From Thalassiosira profunda (lineage: Eukaryota > Bacillariophyta > Thalassiosirophyceae > Thalassiosirales > Thalassiosiraceae), in contig JALLAP010000845.1 of the NCBI GenBank assembly GCA_036939355.1, forward strand, positions 1-10,067: a stretch of DNA of 10,067 nt. The letters run 5' to 3'. Numbering within the stretch: position 1 is the first letter of the stretch; each line of letters opens with the position of its first letter. Shown here one piece after another: positions 6,637 to 10,067 of the stretch. Made by a program: the position numbers and the translations under genes. The notes under the pieces are model-generated. The model was not told the origin of the DNA. It was given only the letters and a program-made list of their open reading frames with translations, and ran no database searches.

Positions 6637-8043
6637 ATGTCCGCGTCGACCGCCACCGACAAGGACGAACTCGAATACCACGCCGGGTTCGGCAACCACT
6701 TCGAATCCGAGGCCCATCCCGGCGCCCTCCCGCAGGGGAGAAATAATCCGCGCATCGTGCCGTGCGGCCTGTACACCGAGCAGCTGTCGGGCACCGCCTT
6801 CACGGCCCCGCGAAATGAGAATCGAAGGACGTGGCTGTACCGGACGCAGCCCAGTGTTAGCGGCACGAGCAATAGGTTCGCGCCGTGTGATGGATCGTTC
6901 GGGGGAGCGGATTGGGCGAGCGATATGAGGCTCGATCCGAATCCGATGCGGTGGGGCGCCACGCCGCTCGATGACAACAAGCCGGTCGATTTTCTGGGGG
7001 GGATGCACACGCTGCTGGGTTCGGGGGATCCTACCAGCAAAGCGGGAATTGCAATTTACGTCTACGCCTTCAATGCAAACATGTCTGGCAAAGATGTCGA
7101 CTTGGATACGCACGTGTACAACAGCGACGGCGACTTTCTGATGGTGCCGCAGCAAATGGCCCTCTCGATTCAGACGGAGCTGGGGCGGATGACAGTGGCA
7201 CCGGGCGAGATATGCGTCATTCCTCGGGGCGTCGTCTTCACAGTCAACATTCTAGGTAAATGCGACGGAGAGAATAGCTTCGCCCGTGGATACATCCTGG
7301 AGATATTTCGGGGGCATTTGCAGCTTCCGGAACTAGGCCCGATTGGCTCAAATGGCCTGGCGAATGCTAGGGATTTCCTTCATCCTACGGCTCATTACGA
7401 ATCGGACGAGAGCATGGCCAACAGGGAATGCACGATCTACAACAAGTTTGGGCAGCAGCTCTTTGCGAGGAAGAGTCCTCATTCGCCTTACAACGTCGTG
7501 GCGTGGCACGGGAACTACCTTCCCTTCAAATACGATCTCCGCAAGTTCTGCGCCGTCAATTCTGTGACGTACGATCATCCCGATCCCTCAATCTACACGG
7601 TGCTGACGGCAAAGGGCGGAGACGAGGATGGCACGGCGCTGGCCGATTTCGTCATCTTCCCGCCCAGGATCATGGCGACGGACGACAATACCTTCCGGCC
7701 TCCGTGGTTCCACCGAAACGTCATGACGGAATTCATGGGACTGATTTATGGAGAGTACGATGCCAAGAAGAAGCAAAGTGGCGCCAAGGGCGGATTCGTT
7801 CCGGGAGGAGCGAGTTTGCATTCCATCATGACGCCGCACGGACCGGACGCAGCGAGTTATTATGCCAATGTGAAGAATCCATGCGACAAACCTGCAAAGT
7901 TCGAAGGAGGGCTGGCGTTCATGTTCGAGTCTTCAGCGATGTGCTTGGTATCCAAGTGGGCATTGGAATGCGATCAGCGCGAGGTGGACTACCCCAATTG
8001 CTGGGATGGCTTGGCCAGCACCTTTCCAAAGCCTCATGCGTGA
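6637..8043 (+). CDS. HGD: Homogentisate 1,2-dioxygenase
   Basis: A 468-residue intronless gene. The enzyme is a cupin-fold, non-haem Fe(II) dioxygenase. It opens the ring of homogentisate to maleylacetoacetate in tyrosine and phenylalanine catabolism. The start is fixed by the family N-terminus LEYHAGFGNHFESEA beginning at residue 12, and an in-frame TAA lies upstream at 6520-6522. By comparison with the human enzyme (Fe ligands H335, E341, H371; catalytic H292), the matching residues are H359 and E365 in FHRNVMTEFMGLI, H401 in MTPHGPD, and H314 in YDHPDPS. All are present. Between E365 and H401 the loop is six residues longer than in human (DAKKKQSGAKGGF). Other conserved blocks are PRGVVF, VVAWHGNYLPFKYDL and the C-terminal AFMFESS. 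No targeting peptide is seen, so a cytosolic enzyme is likely. The next gene is convergent. Confidence 0.98.
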   Translation: MSASTATDKDELEYHAGFGNHFESEAHPGALPQGRNNPRIVPCGLYTEQLSGTAFTAPRNENRRTWLYRTQPSVSGTSNRFAPCDGSFGGADWASDMRLDPNPMRWGATPLDDNKPVDFLGGMHTLLGSGDPTSKAGIAIYVYAFNANMSGKDVDLDTHVYNSDGDFLMVPQQMALSIQTELGRMTVAPGEICVIPRGVVFTVNILGKCDGENSFARGYILEIFRGHLQLPELGPIGSNGLANARDFLHPTAHYESDESMANRECTIYNKFGQQLFARKSPHSPYNVVAWHGNYLPFKYDLRKFCAVNSVTYDHPDPSIYTVLTAKGGDEDGTALADFVIFPPRIMATDDNTFRPPWFHRNVMTEFMGLIYGEYDAKKKQSGAKGGFVPGGASLHSIMTPHGPDAASYYANVKNPCDKPAKFEGGLAFMFESSAMCLVSKWALECDQREVDYPNCWDGLASTFPKPHA

Positions 8044-8187
8044 AAAGGCTGGCCCACCAATAGAAGTGCTGTTTGACGATGACCACAACAAATACAGTGT
8101 TTGATTCTAGAACACACTCTTTATCACTCCACTCTCGATCGATTGGCACTTTTCATAAATGCCCAACATCGATAAGAATACCCCTAC
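8044..8187. other. 144-bp convergent intergenic region
   Basis: Contains the 3' ends of HGD (+) and the kinase-RING gene (-). It is AT-rich compared with both genes, with no canonical AATAAA on either strand. Confidence 0.5.
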
Positions 8188-10067
8188 TCATTCGTCGTTC
8201 ACGACTCTCCCATACACGATGACAGTGGAATTGAATCGAGCGCGACACTCGGGGCATTTTCCTTTGAGCTTTGCTCTGATATTGCCTTTGTTGCACTTCT
8301 CGCACAGACACGGGTGTCCGCAAGGAACGCACAAATAACGGACCGCCCGCTCCATGCAGATGATGCACATCTTTGATGCACTCCTGCCGGTGTCCTCGTC
8401 AGCCTCTCCAACACTCTGAGCCTCGTCCTTCTTCTTTGGGTGTTTGTAAGTGATGAGATACTCGGGATATGCAAGGTTGGCTCCTCGGCAAGCAAAGACG
8501 TCTTTGCCAGTCATTTCCGAGTGGAAAATGAGAGACGAGGACGACTTCAGCCAATCCTGCGATGTATCAGCCCCGTCGTGCGTCCTTCCCAATGCGACCC
8601 GACACAATATCAGTTGCGACTTTGTTGCAAATCGCTTTCGATGTTTGTTGTGCACGATGGAGGCCTTCGTGCTAAATTGCCGGCCACCAGAAGAGAAGCT
8701 TTGTATGTTGGCGCTGCCCAATTCTTCGTCGGCCACCGCAAAGGCTCTCACTTCGTTGTCGAGGCCCCAGTTCTCATTTGCGACCTTAGCCTTCCCTCGA
8801 GAGTAGCTGTCAAAGAGGAAATTATCCTGGACGCGCTGGATCGACAGGACGGGACAGTCGGACTCCTTGAGTCCACCCGATTTGTTGTAGAGTAGTTCTA
8901 GGACGTCCTCTCTTTCGTCTGAGTCCAGCACGTTGATGCATGACCCAAAGTTGCTCGGTTGCCACGTCTCTGGAAGGATCGCTTCTTCCCGAGGCGACAC
9001 GAAGTCTGCATTCTCCGTTCGCCAGACAGATGGAAGTCTAGCAATCGTGTGGGAGTGGCGCTCCATTGGCGCGACAAACGCAATACCAAGCGAGTCATCG
9101 ATTCCAACGACCACGCAGTTCCGATTCACCATCTGCCCAACGCGAACGCTGTCGCCCTTCCCAATAGAAACGGCGCCATCGAGTCTTGGTGTGGAGGAGC
9201 CCGTGACAAAATCAGGCAGTGGTGATATGCCCACCTGCAACTCGTACTTGTTGCCGGCCCCCAGGCGGCAGCAGATCGATTCAATCTGCTTGCCAGTGCG
9301 AGAGGGAAAGGCGACATCCACGTACGTGCCATCCCCGTCAAGCTTGACCACCACGCCAACGCTGCCTTTTCCTCCGTCATCGTCCCCATCGGCCCAGTCT
9401 GGTCCTCGCTGGCAGAACATGCCCAGTTGTACGTTGTCGATCGATATGACATCTCCAGGCGTCGCAGGATTTGCCGCAGTAACTTTGGCAAGGAGCAACG
9501 GCGACAGCGGGTCGTGCCGGAACGCGTTTTGGAGTTGGCCCGGAAGCAATCGCTCGTTGGCGTTGGGCTTGAGAAAGTTCATCACCAAATTCTTCAGCTC
9601 GTGCGTGTATCCGACAACACCTGAGCCGCTGCTGTTGGGGGGCAACCACGGCAGCATCACGTTGCTGTTAAGTGCTGCCTCCAAACCGGGCCCGTCCGTT
9701 ATGTGCTCTGCCAACGTCATATCGGCAGACAATTCCTCCAACTTCTTCAGCGTCAGCAGCTCGTAGATCACCGCTCCCAATGCAAATGAATCAATTTTGT
9801 CCGGTCTCAAGTGGGCGTAGTCCTCCAGCTCGTGGGATGCAATAAGTTCGGGAGATGCATACGATTTCGTGAACCCGACCGTCTCTTCCCCCGGCTTCAA
9901 CGCGGTGCCGAAATCCGCCAGCAGCAGCTTTCCCCCAGCCGAGGCATCGATCAGAACATTAGCCGCTTTGACGTCGTTGTGAGCCACGCCCCGCTCGTGC
10001 GCAAAAGCGAGTGCATCGCAGAGCTGCAGGGCATACCAAGCGACGCGTCTTTCGGTGTAAGGCACCA
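8188..10067 (-). CDS. Kinase - MIB/HERC2 - PARP-like - RING protein, 5' end outside the window
   Basis: One uninterrupted frame of 625 visible codons, truncated at the window edge and ending in TGA 8190-8188. Residue numbers count from the first full codon (10065). Residues 1-183 are a kinase C-lobe: catalytic loop HNDVKAANVL (29-38) with Asp31, Lys33 and Asn36, DFG (51-53), SPE (71-73, the usual APE position), and DSFALGAVIYELLT (92-105). The ATP-binding N-lobe is off-window. HND in place of HRD makes it a non-RD kinase. Residues about 205-278 match a MIB/HERC2 domain (RGPDWADGDDDGGKGSVGVVV ... GNKYELQV). A second small beta-barrel may follow (about 300-333). Residues about 380-542 resemble a PARP catalytic domain (LSIQRVQDNFLFDSY, LILCRVALG, AYPEYLITYK) without its catalytic triad. 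Residues 567-607 form a C3HC4 RING (C567, C570, C582, H584, C588, C591, C604, C607), a likely ubiquitin ligase module. A signalling E3 ligase with a kinase domain is the inferred role. Confidence 0.88.
   Translation of the reverse strand, partial: VPYTERRVAWYALQLCDALAFAHERGVAHNDVKAANVLIDASAGGKLLLADFGTALKPGEETVGFTKSYASPELIASHELEDYAHLRPDKIDSFALGAVIYELLTLKKLEELSADMTLAEHITDGPGLEAALNSNVMLPWLPPNSSGSGVVGYTHELKNLVMNFLKPNANERLLPGQLQNAFRHDPLSPLLLAKVTAANPATPGDVISIDNVQLGMFCQRGPDWADGDDDGGKGSVGVVVKLDGDGTYVDVAFPSRTGKQIESICCRLGAGNKYELQVGISPLPDFVTGSSTPRLDGAVSIGKGDSVRVGQMVNRNCVVVGIDDSLGIAFVAPMERHSHTIARLPSVWRTENADFVSPREEAILPETWQPSNFGSCINVLDSDEREDVLELLYNKSGGLKESDCPVLSIQRVQDNFLFDSYSRGKAKVANENWGLDNEVRAFAVADEELGSANIQSFSSGGRQFSTKASIVHNKHRKRFATKSQLILCRVALGRTHDGADTSQDWLKSSSSLIFHSEMTGKDVFACRGANLAYPEYLITYKHPKKKDEAQSVGEADEDTGRSASKMCIICMERAVRYLCVPCGHPCLCEKCNKGNIRAKLKGKCPECRARFNSTVIVYGRVVNDE

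Noticed and set aside
6266..7155. Open frames on the - strand upstream of and across the 5' part of the dioxygenase.
   Set aside because: The part over HGD is a shadow of a certain gene. The part at 6266-6607 shows no recognisable domain and runs into the repeat copy.

Overview
The window looks like nuclear DNA from a eukaryotic alga with a red-lineage plastid, most probably a diatom. Three things point that way. Several genes carry short GT-AG introns (74 to 144 bp). A thioredoxin pre-protein has an ASAFAP-like signal-peptide cleavage motif (AGASFSP). The gene set also mixes eukaryotic families (MAPEG, a kinase-MIB-RING protein) with a plastid-type presequence on a Xi-like glutathione transferase. 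A centric diatom such as Thalassiosira would fit, but the species is my inference. One ambiguous base (N) at about 5674 marks draft assembly.

Layout from left to right: (1) the 3' end of a short-chain dehydrogenase/reductase on + (1-251); (2) a convergent, unrecognised Ser/Arg-rich protein with one membrane segment on - (356-1663); (3) a two-exon Xi-like GST / glutathionyl-hydroquinone reductase-like gene on + (2079-3425); (4) a convergent four-exon MGST3-type MAPEG gene on - (4364-3517), with only 91 bp between the two stop codons; (5) a three-exon, probably plastid-targeted thioredoxin on + (4604-5456), head to head with the MAPEG gene across 239 bp; (6) a 1.2-kb stretch without a convincing gene that holds an 88-bp direct repeat pair; (7) an intronless homogentisate 1,2-dioxygenase on + (6637-8043); (8) a convergent, 5'-truncated gene on - (10067-8188) for a multidomain protein.

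The middle of the window groups redox and thiol functions (Xi-like GST, membrane GST, thioredoxin) beside homogentisate dioxygenase, whose substrate is a hydroquinone. A shared role in handling quinones or glutathione adducts is possible. Gene order in eukaryotes is weak evidence, so I report this only as a hypothesis.

The most unusual object is the last gene. The visible part encodes, in order, a protein-kinase C-lobe, a MIB/HERC2 domain, a region resembling a PARP catalytic domain that has lost its H-Y-E triad, and a C-terminal C3HC4 RING finger, all in one uninterrupted reading frame. I saw no tRNA, rRNA, CRISPR array or intact mobile element.
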